DNA of 64,000 bases from a virus: positions 43,282 to 107,281 of the IMG/VR virus record IMGVR_UViG_3300021964_000023; one strand, given 5' to 3'. How positions within the stretch are numbered: the first letter of the stretch is position 1; the number at the start of each line of letters is the position of its first letter. Below are positions 51,465 to 60,550 of this stretch, piece after piece. The notes below the pieces were generated by a model. That model was not told the origin of the DNA. It searched no databases and worked only from the letters and a program-made list of their open reading frames with translations. A program made the translations under genes and the position numbers.

Positions 51465-52288
51465 TACATGTACCTCATCTTGAATGGCATGTAACTCACT
51501 CCTGTAATTTTACTTGTCAGGGGTGTGGTCACTATACCAATGATGGATACAAACAAAATATAACTTTAGAGACTCTCAGAGAATGGTATCTTCTATGGAA
51601 TAGAAGAATCCGTCCTCGGGAGTTATCTTTATTGGGAGGAGAACCATTTCTCAATAAAGATATTGTAGATATAATCTACATGACAAAGGAGGTTTGGGAT
51701 ATACAAGAAGATCAAGGATATGAATTAGTATCTAATGGACTCTTATTTGATAGAGTGGAAGGAATAAGTAAAGCATTAATAGATACTAATTGTGTTCTTA
51801 CAATTACAAAACATTCTGAGAATAAAAATTATATTAGATTATTTGATAAGGCAATAAATATTATCAAAGAGTCTGGAGTATCTTATAGAATTCATGATGC
51901 ATCAAACTATTGGTTAAAAACCTATCATGGATATGGTTCAACAATTGAACCACTTCAGAGTGATGATTATAAAAAATCTTGGGACAATTGTCCAGGTGGA
52001 CAAGAGAATTTTATTCTTCAAGATGGTAACATATATAAATGTGCAGCACTTGCATACCTACCATTACAAAAACAAAAGTATGGTAGCGAATTATCTACTA
52101 AGTGGGATCCCTATTTAAAATATAAACCATTATCACCAGATGCAAGTGATTTAGATGTCTTGGAATTTTTTACTAGAACTGCCGAACCTGTCTGTTCAAT
52201 GTGTCCTAAAAATAAAAATTTCTTTACAAAAGAAACCCCTCTTCATTCGCCGCGATACATGAGGTCCTTGTATGAATCCAACAACTGA
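51461..52288 (+). CDS. Radical SAM protein with SPASM-like C-terminus
   Basis: 275 residues. HSCNFTCQGCGHY gives CxxxCxxC for the 4Fe-4S cluster, and LSLLGGEPFLN the GGEP motif for SAM. CPGGQ, YKCAA and CSMCPKN provide further cysteines for an auxiliary cluster. The start is GTG at 51461, overlapping the previous stop; no ATG precedes the cluster motif. It lies between two oxygenase-type genes, which suggests a peptide or small-molecule modifying set (inference). Confidence 0.88.
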   Translation: MIHVPHLEWHVTHSCNFTCQGCGHYTNDGYKQNITLETLREWYLLWNRRIRPRELSLLGGEPFLNKDIVDIIYMTKEVWDIQEDQGYELVSNGLLFDRVEGISKALIDTNCVLTITKHSENKNYIRLFDKAINIIKESGVSYRIHDASNYWLKTYHGYGSTIEPLQSDDYKKSWDNCPGGQENFILQDGNIYKCAALAYLPLQKQKYGSELSTKWDPYLKYKPLSPDASDLDVLEFFTRTAEPVCSMCPKNKNFFTKETPLHSPRYMRSLYESNN

Positions 52289-52955
52289 AGTTCTAATTAT
52301 TGATGATCTTTTTGATGAGTCAACAATATCTGAATTAAAAAGTAGCGTTGAAAAACAATTTAATGATAATTTATTAGCTAAAGATTTTATTGAGATAACA
52401 GAATCTATAGTTGACTGTCATGGTTTGGCATTATCTGATACTGCTTATTTTCCATATTCTGAGAGGTGTTGGAATATTCTTTGCTTGAAAATAAAAAAGA
52501 ATGTTGATAAGTATTCTGAGTCTTTGGGAATTGATCCTGTTTCAGTAATTCCTTATTCTTGCTGGGCAGAAAGATCTGTAAATGCTTCTGCAGAATATAC
52601 TCGTCCTGTAGATGGAACTATAGAATTTGATTTTCCACTTAGACCTAATGGGAATTACGTTAGGGACGCTGCCGAAATCGTAAAAGATCCTGACGGACAG
52701 GTCAGAAAACATTTTTTAAGAACTGTTTATGGTTTAGAATCATATGAAGCTTCTTATGGAACTGTAATACAATTTGGTAATCAATTTAAATGTACTAAAG
52801 TTGAATCCAAAGACAATAGATTAATAATTTATGATGGAGGTAGTCATAAAAGCGCACAATATTATCCAGATGTTCCTGGTAAGTGTAATATTATATTTGA
52901 TTGGTATATAAATGAACCATACGATGTCCCTGATTGGATATTGCCAGTTACTTGA
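52272..52955 (+). CDS. Oxygenase-fold protein with altered metal site
   Basis: 227 residues. The C-terminal strands (GTVIQFGN, LIIYDGGSHKSAQYYP, NIIFDWY) resemble those of the reverse-strand oxygenase that follows. No clear HxD or HxH is present where expected, so it may be a diverged, non-iron homologue. It overlaps the radical SAM gene by 17 bases and meets the - strand gene tail to tail with an 8-base overlap. Confidence 0.55.
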   Translation: MNPTTEVLIIDDLFDESTISELKSSVEKQFNDNLLAKDFIEITESIVDCHGLALSDTAYFPYSERCWNILCLKIKKNVDKYSESLGIDPVSVIPYSCWAERSVNASAEYTRPVDGTIEFDFPLRPNGNYVRDAAEIVKDPDGQVRKHFLRTVYGLESYEASYGTVIQFGNQFKCTKVESKDNRLIIYDGGSHKSAQYYPDVPGKCNIIFDWYINEPYDVPDWILPVT

Positions 52956-53574
52956 ACATACAATCACAAACGATAGTTATCCTTGGGTATTTTTGTACTT
53001 CTTCTAATGCTGGGTATAGTGCAGTGTGATATAGTTTTGGATTGAATATCATAAGACTATTTTCTTCACCATCGTTGTTGAATATTTTTTCCTTAGTTAG
53101 TTGGACGATAGTTCCATATTTTGGACTAGGATTTTTTAAATAATACACTACTCCGATTGGATTGTCAGTATGCGAATGCATATTGCCAAAGGTATTATGT
53201 TGTCTTAACCTGCTTCTTAATTGTTCTTTGGTATGTTTCCCTGGAAATTCAATATCAGCAACTCTTGTAATCCATGATGAATGAATTCTGATTGATGATA
53301 AATCCATTCCTGCAACCTGGCAGTACTTTGCAATATGTTTTTTAATCTCTCTATAGTATTGTGACCAAAGAGGATCAGTCACAAAGTCTGCGTACCCCAA
53401 GAGTTGGTCTGATGCTTCTGGTGGATATACTTCTTTTGTTATTGGCTTCCTAGTGCTTTCTAACCAATGTACTGCAGAAGAGTAAAGGTCGGGAAGTATC
53501 TCTTCTGGCATTACATCAAATGCTTTGTAGAAGTAGGAGTTCTCGTGCTTTTTGACTTGAATCTTCTTCGACAT
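52948..53574 (-). CDS. 2OG-Fe(II) oxygenase-like protein (2OG-FeII_Oxy_5 type), minus strand
   Basis: 208 residues from the second ATG (53574, MSKKIQVKK). The first ATG (53586, MICDMS) lies in a 35-base repeat that carries the promoter and would leave almost no leader. NMHSHTDNP gives HxH, YYLKNPSPKYG a mid block, KLYHTALYP the distal His and PRITIVCD the Arg. It belongs to the same group as the genes at 11553 and 21409. Confidence 0.75.
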   Translation of the reverse strand: MSKKIQVKKHENSYFYKAFDVMPEEILPDLYSSAVHWLESTRKPITKEVYPPEASDQLLGYADFVTDPLWSQYYREIKKHIAKYCQVAGMDLSSIRIHSSWITRVADIEFPGKHTKEQLRSRLRQHNTFGNMHSHTDNPIGVVYYLKNPSPKYGTIVQLTKEKIFNNDGEENSLMIFNPKLYHTALYPALEEVQKYPRITIVCDCMFK

Positions 53575-53604
53575 ATCACAAATCATGCTGTGGTAGTATT
53601 TATT
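53570..53604 (-). repeat. 35-bp direct repeat, copy 1 (minus-strand late promoter plus start)
   Basis: Identical over 35 bases to 53775-53809. On the - strand it contains AATAAATA (53597-53604), then ATG, then a second ATG 12 bases on, where the coding sequence of the oxygenase begins to differ. Confidence 0.9.
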
Positions 53605-53779
53605 ATGGCTCTAGTATATCTAATAACTGATTCTCGCACATAAGACGATGCCTCTTACCAGTAGACCTTGCTCTACTCTGGGCAGACCTACGTGCGTTCG
53701 CCTCATGGTGCATTGTTTGGTAGTGCTTCCAATATCCAAATTGGTCCAGATATTCTATATCAATTTTTTTGACGGACAT
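53603..53779 (-). CDS. Small basic hypothetical protein, minus strand
   Basis: 58 residues from the second ATG (the upstream ATG at 53791 adds MICD). Rich in Arg, His and Gln (NARRSAQSRARSTGKRHR). It shares its promoter and first codons with the oxygenase gene through the 35-bp repeat. Function unknown; the basic stretch suggests nucleic-acid binding. Confidence 0.6.
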   Translation of the reverse strand: MSVKKIDIEYLDQFGYWKHYQTMHHEANARRSAQSRARSTGKRHRLMCENQLLDILEP

Positions 53780-53809
53780 ATCACAAATCATGCTGTGGTA
53801 GTATTTATT
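53775..53809 (-). repeat. 35-bp direct repeat, copy 2 (minus-strand late promoter plus start)
   Basis: The second identical copy; AATAAATA on the - strand at 53802-53809. Confidence 0.9.
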
Positions 53810-53821
53810 GACTCTCTATGC

Positions 53822-53827
53822 TATACT
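53822..53827 (+). promoter_or_regulatory. TATACT -10-like box of the fucose operon
   Basis: TATACT lies 22 bases before the gmd ATG; a TATAAT at 53835 is too close to the start to act. No -35 box is visible, as with the leader elements at 3713 and 5931. Confidence 0.4.
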
Positions 53828-53849
53828 GAAAACCTATAATACCCAAACT

Positions 53850-54857
53850 ATGAAGACAGCACTTATCACGGGCATTACTGGGCAAGATGGATCTTATCTT
53901 GCAGAGTTGCTCATTGAAAAAGGATATATGGTACATGGGATTGTGCGACGATCCTCTCTAATTAATACTCATCGTATTGATCATATCTTTGATCATCCTC
54001 AGATTAAACTTCACTATGGTGATCTCACTGATGCTGGTAATTTGATCCATGTAATCCAGAAGTGTAAACCAGATGAGATTTATAATCTTGCTGCTCAGAG
54101 TCATGTGAAGGTATCGTTTGAACTTCCTGAATACACTGGTAATGTTGATGGACTAGGAACTCTTCGCATTCTTGAAGCAGTTCGTATCTTGGAGATGGAA
54201 GATAAGGTTCGTATCTATCAAGCATCTACCTCAGAACTTTATGGTCTTGTTCAAGAAGTTCCTCAGAAGGAGACTACTCCCTTCTATCCACGTTCTCCTT
54301 ACGGTGTTGCAAAACTCTATGCATACTGGATCACAAAGAACTATCGGGAGTCCTATGGAATCTATGCTTGCACAGGTATTCTATTCAACCACGAATCTCC
54401 TCGTAGGGGAGAGACTTTTGTGACTAGGAAGATCACTAGAGGTTTATCTAAAATCAGTTGTGGTCTTCAAGATGTTCTGTATCTGGGTAACTTGAATGCA
54501 AAGCGTGATTGGGGTCACGCTAAGGACTACGCTGAAGCGATGTGGTTGATGCTTCAGCAAGACTCTCCAGAGGATTATGTCATTGCAACTGGTCAGCAAT
54601 ATTCTGTAAGAGAGTTCGTAGAGAAGTCTGCAGATTACTTTGGTATGGACATTGAATGGCAAGGTGAGGGTTTAGAAGAGATTGGAATTGATAAGAGTAC
54701 TGGTAGAGTGGTCATCAGAGTGGATGATAAATACTTCCGCCCAGCAGAAGTTGAGTCTCTTTTGGGAGATGCAACAAAAGCAAAAGAGCAACTAGGTTGG
54801 GAACCTAAAATTTCATTTGATGAACTCGTTGAGGACATGTGTATCTATGGACAGTGA
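53850..54857 (+). CDS. gmd: GDP-mannose 4,6-dehydratase
   Basis: 335 residues from the ATG at 53850. The opening [18 protein letters not shown] is the Gmd NADP-binding motif, followed by VRRSS, the active-site STSELYG and YxxxK as YGVAK. It converts GDP-mannose to GDP-4-keto-6-deoxymannose, the first step to GDP-L-fucose. fcl follows with an 11-base overlap. It is close in length to bacterial Gmd (about 340-370). Confidence 0.96.
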   Translation: MKTALITGITGQDGSYLAELLIEKGYMVHGIVRRSSLINTHRIDHIFDHPQIKLHYGDLTDAGNLIHVIQKCKPDEIYNLAAQSHVKVSFELPEYTGNVDGLGTLRILEAVRILEMEDKVRIYQASTSELYGLVQEVPQKETTPFYPRSPYGVAKLYAYWITKNYRESYGIYACTGILFNHESPRRGETFVTRKITRGLSKISCGLQDVLYLGNLNAKRDWGHAKDYAEAMWLMLQQDSPEDYVIATGQQYSVREFVEKSADYFGMDIEWQGEGLEEIGIDKSTGRVVIRVDDKYFRPAEVESLLGDATKAKEQLGWEPKISFDELVEDMCIYGQ

Positions 54858-55782
54858 TTCTAGAATTTTGGTTGCTGGTTCCAACGGTTTAGTTGGATCA
54901 GCAATTGTGAGGTGTTTGAAGAGTAAAGGACATAATTTTGTTATTGAATCAACTCGTAGCGAAGTTGACTTTACGAACCAAGTACAGACTCAAGCATATT
55001 TTGGATCAGTAGAACCAGAGTATGTTTTTGTTGCTGCCGCTAAAGTTGGTGGAATCATGGCAAACAAAACATTGCCAGCTGACTTCATCTATCAGAATTT
55101 AATGATTCAATCAAACATTATTAATTCTGCATATGAATATGGTTGTAAAAAACTAGTATTCCTTGGATCATCCTGCATCTATCCAAAGCATCCTCAGATT
55201 CCTATTACTGAGGATCAATTGATGACTGGTCCTTTAGAACCAACAAATGATGCATATGCTGTTGCGAAGATTGCTGGTATTAAGATGTGCCAGGCATACC
55301 GTCAGCAGCATGGGTTTGATGCAATTTCACTTCAACCAACTAATCTGTATGGCGTGAAGGATAACTTTGATCCACTATCAAGTCATGTTATCCCTGGGAT
55401 TATGCGTAGAATGCATGAGGCAAAACTAAATGGCGACACTGAGTTTTGGTGTTGGGGAGATGGATCTCCTTTGAGGGAGTTCTTGTACATTGATGATATG
55501 GCAGAAGCGTGCTATGCTTGTATGGAGAACTATAGTGATTCTGAAATCATCAACATTGGCACAGGATATGATATCTCTATTAAAGAGTTGACAGAAGTTA
55601 TTGCTGAAGTTGTTGGATATAATGGTTACATCAAATGGGATACAACCAAACCAAATGGAACTCCCAGAAAGGTCATGAATGTAGATAAACTTCTTGGTCT
55701 TGGGTGGAAACCTAAAGTTGATATTGTAGAGGGACTGACTAAAACTTACGAATGGTTTAGGGAGAATTATGATCGGATTTAA
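54847..55782 (+). CDS. fcl: GDP-L-fucose synthase
   Basis: 311 residues from the ATG at 54847 (the frame extends back to 54817). [10 protein letters not shown] binds [12 protein letters not shown] carries the active-site Ser-Cys, and YAVAKIAG is YxxxK. It performs the epimerase-reductase step after Gmd. Length and motifs match bacterial Fcl/WcaG. It overlaps gmd and the fucosyltransferase gene. Confidence 0.96.
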   Translation: MDSDSRILVAGSNGLVGSAIVRCLKSKGHNFVIESTRSEVDFTNQVQTQAYFGSVEPEYVFVAAAKVGGIMANKTLPADFIYQNLMIQSNIINSAYEYGCKKLVFLGSSCIYPKHPQIPITEDQLMTGPLEPTNDAYAVAKIAGIKMCQAYRQQHGFDAISLQPTNLYGVKDNFDPLSSHVIPGIMRRMHEAKLNGDTEFWCWGDGSPLREFLYIDDMAEACYACMENYSDSEIINIGTGYDISIKELTEVIAEVVGYNGYIKWDTTKPNGTPRKVMNVDKLLGLGWKPKVDIVEGLTKTYEWFRENYDRI

Positions 55783-56572
55783 TAACCTAGGTAAACTGGG
55801 AAGACTTGGGAACCAGATGTTTCAGTATGCATCTCTTCGTGGCATTGCTGCTAAGAATGGATACAACTGGATGATGCCACCTCCAGCAGTTGAGTTCAAA
55901 GATATGAACGAGTGGGAGCATCATCAGATTCTCTATCCGTTTGTTATGGGAACCATTGATAATTTGAATATTCAATATACTGATGGTGAACGCCCAACTG
56001 TTAAGGAAAGCACGTTTGGTTTTGATGAAGAACTTTATAATAATTGCCCTAAGTGGGTAAACATTGAAGGTTACTTTCAGACAGAGAAATATTTTAAAGA
56101 AATTGAAGATGTAATCCGCGAGGACTTTACCTTCAAACCTCAGTTCCTAAGACCTTGTAGGTCTATGATTAGCTCATTTGAAGATCCCGTATCTCTTCAT
56201 ATTAGACGTACAGATTATCTTCAATTGTCTCATCATCATAATAACCTTGGACTAGATTATTATGAAGAAGCACTATCCCACTTTGATGAAGATAGGAATG
56301 TTGTTATCTTTAGTGATGATCCTGAGTGGTGTAAAGAACAGAGTTTGTTTGAGAGTGATCGATTCTTGGTTGCTGAAGGTAATATAAATTATACTGACAT
56401 GTGCTTAATGAGTCTCTGCAAAGCACATATTATTGCTAACTCTTCATTCTCCTGGTGGGGTGCTTGGTTGGCAAAGAGCGAAAAAGTTATCGCTCCTAGC
56501 AAGTGGTTTGGTCCAGACAATCAGCATCTGGATACAAATGACATTTATTGTGAAGGATGGATTGTGATCTGA
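55769..56572 (+). CDS. GT11 alpha-1,2-fucosyltransferase
   Basis: 267 residues. GRLGNQMFQYA near the start, HIRRTDY in the middle (the HxRRxD GDP-fucose-binding motif) and ANSSFSWWGAWL near the end identify family GT11. It transfers fucose from GDP-fucose to a galactose or similar acceptor in alpha-1,2 linkage. It follows gmd and fcl, which make its donor, and overlaps the GT6 gene by one base. Confidence 0.95.
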   Translation: MIGFNNLGKLGRLGNQMFQYASLRGIAAKNGYNWMMPPPAVEFKDMNEWEHHQILYPFVMGTIDNLNIQYTDGERPTVKESTFGFDEELYNNCPKWVNIEGYFQTEKYFKEIEDVIREDFTFKPQFLRPCRSMISSFEDPVSLHIRRTDYLQLSHHHNNLGLDYYEEALSHFDEDRNVVIFSDDPEWCKEQSLFESDRFLVAEGNINYTDMCLMSLCKAHIIANSSFSWWGAWLAKSEKVIAPSKWFGPDNQHLDTNDIYCEGWIVI

Positions 56573-57291
56573 TGAAAGTTGCTGTAATTTTTATTGGCAC
56601 TGAGAAGTACCTAAACTTCCTGCCAAGTTGGTATGAGAGTTGTGAGAAGTTCCTTCTTCCTGGAGTTGAAAAGAAGTATGCCATCTTTACTGATGGTGAG
56701 ATTCCTGAAGCACCTGACAATGCTGTTATCTACAAGCAAGAGCATCTGGAATGGCCATACATTACTTTGTATCGATTCAAGATGATTCGTAGGTGCTTTG
56801 ATGATATCAGGGATTGTGATTGGTTACTCTTCCTCGATGCTGACATGCGGGTAGTTGATACGGTAAATCCCGAAGATCTATTTGATGATACTAAGAAGTA
56901 TATTGGTGTTCATCATCCATGTCACTATTTGAACTTCCCTCCACATGATGAGATTCCTGGTGCATTTGATGTTACCCCACTGTCTAAAGCATGTGTTGCT
57001 GAGACAGATGATCTCTCAATCTACGTTCAAGGTTGTCTGTGGGGTGGTAAAATGCCATATGTTATGGATATGATTGAAGAACTTGATAAGAGAACCACTG
57101 AAGATGAAGCAAACAATGTCATCGCCACTTGGCATGATGAGAGTCATCTAAACAAATTCTACTTGGAACGTAGGGATGAAGTATTTGTAGCATCTCCATC
57201 ACTTGCCTTCCCCGAACTATTTGAATCGGCATGTACGTTCGATGCAAAAATTGTCCACCTAGCAAAAGATAATAGTAAGTATCATGTCTAA
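56572..57291 (+). CDS. GT6 (ABO/alpha-1,3-Gal(NAc)-type) glycosyltransferase
   Basis: 239 residues from the ATG at 56572, inside the previous stop. FLDADM is the DxD motif for metal-bound UDP-sugar. YVQGCLWGG and WHDESHLNKFYL are signature blocks of GT6, the latter nearly identical in mammalian blood-group A/B transferases. Most bacterial GT6 proteins have NxN instead of DxD. GT6 enzymes add Gal or GalNAc alpha-1,3 to Fuc-alpha-1,2-Gal, which the preceding GT11 would make. Confidence 0.92.
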   Translation: MKVAVIFIGTEKYLNFLPSWYESCEKFLLPGVEKKYAIFTDGEIPEAPDNAVIYKQEHLEWPYITLYRFKMIRRCFDDIRDCDWLLFLDADMRVVDTVNPEDLFDDTKKYIGVHHPCHYLNFPPHDEIPGAFDVTPLSKACVAETDDLSIYVQGCLWGGKMPYVMDMIEELDKRTTEDEANNVIATWHDESHLNKFYLERRDEVFVASPSLAFPELFESACTFDAKIVHLAKDNSKYHV

Positions 57292-57988
57292 GGTCGCTAT
57301 GATCTATTCAGGTCAACCCAGGCACCTGAAGGAATGTTTTGAGAATCATCGGTCTATGTTTTGGGATGCAAATCCTGATGCAGAGATCGATGTATTTGCA
57401 CATATATGGTATGATGAAGCATGGGTAGGTTCATACTTCTGGGATCAATATAAAGATCGTGGACGCTGGGAAGCGGATCTTAAAGACTTTATGGTCGATA
57501 AGTGGCAACCTAAGGGTCTTGTCTTTGAAGAACCCAAGGAGTTTGAGGCAGAGGATATTCATCCTGACCCAAGATTTCCTCATCCTGTGAACAATATTAT
57601 CTCTATGTTCTACAGTGTGAGTGAAGCAAACAACCTCAAGAAAAAATACGAGGAAGAGAATGGTTTTAAGTATGATTGTGTTGTTCGATTACGAACTGAT
57701 GAATACTTTTATACACCAATTGGGTCACTTGACAACTACGATCTGAACACTGTAAATGTCCTTAATGAGTGGGCGCATGTAGAGCATGGAATTAATGACC
57801 ACTTTGCATTTGGGTCCTCTGAACTTATGGATAAATATCTCGACGTATTTGAAAACTTCGTTGAGATTTGTGAGATGGGTGCAGAGATCAACCCTGAGTG
57901 TATCATTGGGTTCAATGCCCAAAAAAGACACAAACTTCCTATCACTAAGAATCCCTGGCACTATGTTCTTTGGAGAGACAAAAAATAA
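57284..57988 (+). CDS. Putative glycosyltransferase (GQPR family), copy 1
   Basis: 234 residues. YSGQPRHLKECF, DVFAHIWYDE and VVRLRTDEYF occur in the same order in the gene at 59364. The RxD (LRTDEYF) may serve as the metal motif. I know such proteins as viral and bacterial surface-sugar transferases but cannot name the family. It overlaps the GT6 gene by 8 bases. Confidence 0.65.
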   Translation: MSKVAMIYSGQPRHLKECFENHRSMFWDANPDAEIDVFAHIWYDEAWVGSYFWDQYKDRGRWEADLKDFMVDKWQPKGLVFEEPKEFEAEDIHPDPRFPHPVNNIISMFYSVSEANNLKKKYEEENGFKYDCVVRLRTDEYFYTPIGSLDNYDLNTVNVLNEWAHVEHGINDHFAFGSSELMDKYLDVFENFVEICEMGAEINPECIIGFNAQKRHKLPITKNPWHYVLWRDKK

Positions 57989-59364
57989 TGACAACTAAAC
58001 TTGTTATCTTTGATTTGGATGGCGTCCTTATCGACAGTAAAGATTATCATTACGATGCCCTGAACCAAGCACTTGGTTCTGAATATGCAATCAGTCGGGA
58101 AGAACATGTCAGTATCTATGATGGTCTTCCTACTAAAGCAAAGCTAGAACTTCTTACTAAGAATAAAGGTCTTCCTGTAGATCAGTACGATACGATCTGG
58201 AGAGATAAGCAAGAAGCAACTCTTAAAATCTTTAATGAGTGTGTTGCTAAAGATTATGAACTGATGGGATACTTCCAGCAGTTGGTAGATTCTGGTTATA
58301 AGATTGCAGTTGCTTCTAACAGTATTCGTAATACTGTGAAGATCATTCTCTTGCGTTTGGGACTGCTTGAGTTTGTGGACATGTACGTCTCTAATGAAGA
58401 TGTTGTTCGCAACAAACCATTTCCAGCAATGTATTGGAAGTGTATGACTGCACTGGGTGCTCTCCCTAATGATACTGTCATCATTGAAGACAGTCATATT
58501 GGTCGTCAGGGTGCTCTTGATAGTAAGTGTCATCTTGTTCCTGTAGAAGATCGTAAAGACCTTAATCAGAGTAAGATTGATCGAATCAAAAAAATTCTAA
58601 ATGGTACTAAGAAAAAAGTGGCGTGGGAGAGCAAGACTATGAATGTACTTATTCCTATGGCAGGTCGCGGTAGTCGATTTGCATCTCAAGGGTATACCTT
58701 CCCCAAACCTCTGATTGAGGTCAAGGGCAAACCAATGATTCAAGTGGTTACTGAGAACCTGAACATTAAAGCAAACTATACCTTTATCGTACAGAAAGAG
58801 CACTATGAGCAGTATAATCTTAATTACTTACTTCCTCTTATTGCTCCTGGATGTAACATCGTTCAGGTGGACGGAATCACTGAAGGAGCGTGCTGCACCA
58901 CTCTCCTTGCAAAAGAGTTTATCAACAATGACGAACCGCTCGTGATGGCAAATTCTGACCAGTTTGTTGAGTGGGATTCTAATGAAACTCTTTATGCCTT
59001 CCAAAATGGTGAGGTAGATGGTGGCATTGTTACCTTCCCCGCAACTCATCCTAAGTGGTCTTATGCCAAATTGGGAGAGGATGGATACGTTGCTGAAGTT
59101 GCCGAGAAGAAGCCCATCTCTGAACACGCAACGGTTGGTATCTACTACTGGAAGAAGGGATCTGACTATGTAAAGTATGCTGAGCAGATGATTGAGAAAG
59201 ATATTCGTGTCAATAACGAATACTATGTCTGTCCCGTATTCAATGAAGCAATCGGTGACGGTAAAAAGATTCGTATCAAAGAGATTGACAAATCAGGTAT
59301 GTGGGGTATTGGAACTCCTGAGGATCTGAACTACTTCCTTGAGCATTACGAAGGTGAGGTCTGA
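57988..59364 (+). CDS. HAD phosphatase fused to sugar nucleotidyltransferase
   Basis: 458 residues from the ATG at 57988. Residues 1-205 are a HAD domain (FDLDGVLIDS; SNSIRN; IEDSHIGR). Residues about 220-458 are a nucleotidyltransferase (MNVLIPMAGRGSRF, FPKPLIEVKGKPMI, MANSDQF). A linker with a possible internal ATG near 58639 joins them. The fusion could dephosphorylate one sugar phosphate and activate another, as in some heptose and sialic-type pathways. The substrate is unknown. Confidence 0.88.
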   Translation: MTTKLVIFDLDGVLIDSKDYHYDALNQALGSEYAISREEHVSIYDGLPTKAKLELLTKNKGLPVDQYDTIWRDKQEATLKIFNECVAKDYELMGYFQQLVDSGYKIAVASNSIRNTVKIILLRLGLLEFVDMYVSNEDVVRNKPFPAMYWKCMTALGALPNDTVIIEDSHIGRQGALDSKCHLVPVEDRKDLNQSKIDRIKKILNGTKKKVAWESKTMNVLIPMAGRGSRFASQGYTFPKPLIEVKGKPMIQVVTENLNIKANYTFIVQKEHYEQYNLNYLLPLIAPGCNIVQVDGITEGACCTTLLAKEFINNDEPLVMANSDQFVEWDSNETLYAFQNGEVDGGIVTFPATHPKWSYAKLGEDGYVAEVAEKKPISEHATVGIYYWKKGSDYVKYAEQMIEKDIRVNNEYYVCPVFNEAIGDGKKIRIKEIDKSGMWGIGTPEDLNYFLEHYEGEV

Positions 59365-60092
59365 TGAAAGTAGCACTAGCATTTTTTGGTCAACCTAGAT
59401 TTGTTGATAATCAGCAAATCATTGACACCTATAAGCAAGTCATCCTTGATAGGTATGACACTGATGTCTTCGGACACATGTGGTGGCAAGAAGAGGCAGA
59501 TGGGGAGTATGACTATTCTTCCTGGTCTAAAATTGCAAAGTGTCCTATTCCAAAGGATGCCCCTAAGATTATCGCGGATAACTATTCCCCAATTATTATG
59601 GGTATAGAAGATCCAAGAACTTTTGAATTACCTCCCAACGCACTTAAGTATGTTGATGAGAGATTCACTGGTAAGCATCCTGATGGTCCACACTGGAATC
59701 ACAAGAACTATAGTAATGTGATGTCCCAGTTGTTTTCTATTAAGTCTGTTGCTAATATTGTAAAGTCTTACGCGGAAGAGACTAATACCAGTTACGACTT
59801 TATTGTCCTTGCTAGGTATGATACTGTCCTAATGAGATTCCCTGATCTCAATACTTGTGACAAATATAAGTTCTATCTTCCTGGACACCACCCTAGATTC
59901 CCTGATACTATTCAGTTCTTTGGACCTAAGTATCTCACCTGGGCACTAAATGCCTTTGATGATGTTGATTATGTCTACGAGGGAATTTGGGAACCTTCTC
60001 CAGAAGCATTTAAGATGGGTGCCTTCTTGCGTAGGTTTAGTCAATCCGACCTTGCTCCTTGTCCTATGGATGCTGCTTGCATCAGAAGCTAA
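59364..60092 (+). CDS. Putative glycosyltransferase (GQPR family), copy 2
   Basis: 242 residues, paralogue of the gene at 57284: FFGQPRFVDNQQ, DVFGHMWWQEE and VLARYDTVL. Start and stop overlap the neighbours by one base each. Probably adds a sugar to the phage or host glycan (inference). Confidence 0.65.
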   Translation: MKVALAFFGQPRFVDNQQIIDTYKQVILDRYDTDVFGHMWWQEEADGEYDYSSWSKIAKCPIPKDAPKIIADNYSPIIMGIEDPRTFELPPNALKYVDERFTGKHPDGPHWNHKNYSNVMSQLFSIKSVANIVKSYAEETNTSYDFIVLARYDTVLMRFPDLNTCDKYKFYLPGHHPRFPDTIQFFGPKYLTWALNAFDDVDYVYEGIWEPSPEAFKMGAFLRRFSQSDLAPCPMDAACIRS

Positions 60093-60550
60093 TGAAATTA
60101 ATTGCACACCGTGCCAATATTAATGGTCCAGATGCATCTACTGAGAATGAACCCAAACAAATTGACAAATGTATCGAAGCAGGATATGATGTCGAAATTG
60201 ATGTTAGATATGACCCAAAGACCGAGCGTCTTTGGTTAGGGCACGATACTCCAGATCATGCTGTGACCTGGTGGTGGTTAGCGGGTAGAGCACCTCACCT
60301 GTGGATCCATTGTAAGGACATCACTACCATGTTCGCTTTTGCTGATGGCACAAGCGGATATAATTATTTTTGGCATCAAGAAGATGACTTTACTTTAACG
60401 AGTAAACACTTTATCTGGACATATCCAGGTAAACCATATACAAGTAAGAGTGTTATTGTTATGCCAGAGTGGAATGAACCAAACTGGGATAAACTTAGAG
60501 TCACTAATTGTTATGGTATTTGTACAGATTTCCCAGCAAAATTAAAATGA
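60092..60550 (+). CDS. Glycerophosphodiester-phosphodiesterase-like protein
   Basis: 152 residues from the ATG at 60092. AHRANINGP, TENEP and AGYDVEIDVR match the opening of the GDPD TIM barrel, with GHD later. It is shorter than full GDPD enzymes (about 240-300), so part of the barrel is missing. It may cleave a glycerophosphate or sugar phosphodiester. It is overlapped by the GT4 gene. Confidence 0.75.
   Translation: MKLIAHRANINGPDASTENEPKQIDKCIEAGYDVEIDVRYDPKTERLWLGHDTPDHAVTWWWLAGRAPHLWIHCKDITTMFAFADGTSGYNYFWHQEDDFTLTSKHFIWTYPGKPYTSKSVIVMPEWNEPNWDKLRVTNCYGICTDFPAKLK

Noticed and set aside
53584-53791. MICDMS as the true start of both reverse genes
   Set aside because: The first ATG lies about 9 bases after the late-promoter box, leaving no usable leader; the second ATG fits better.
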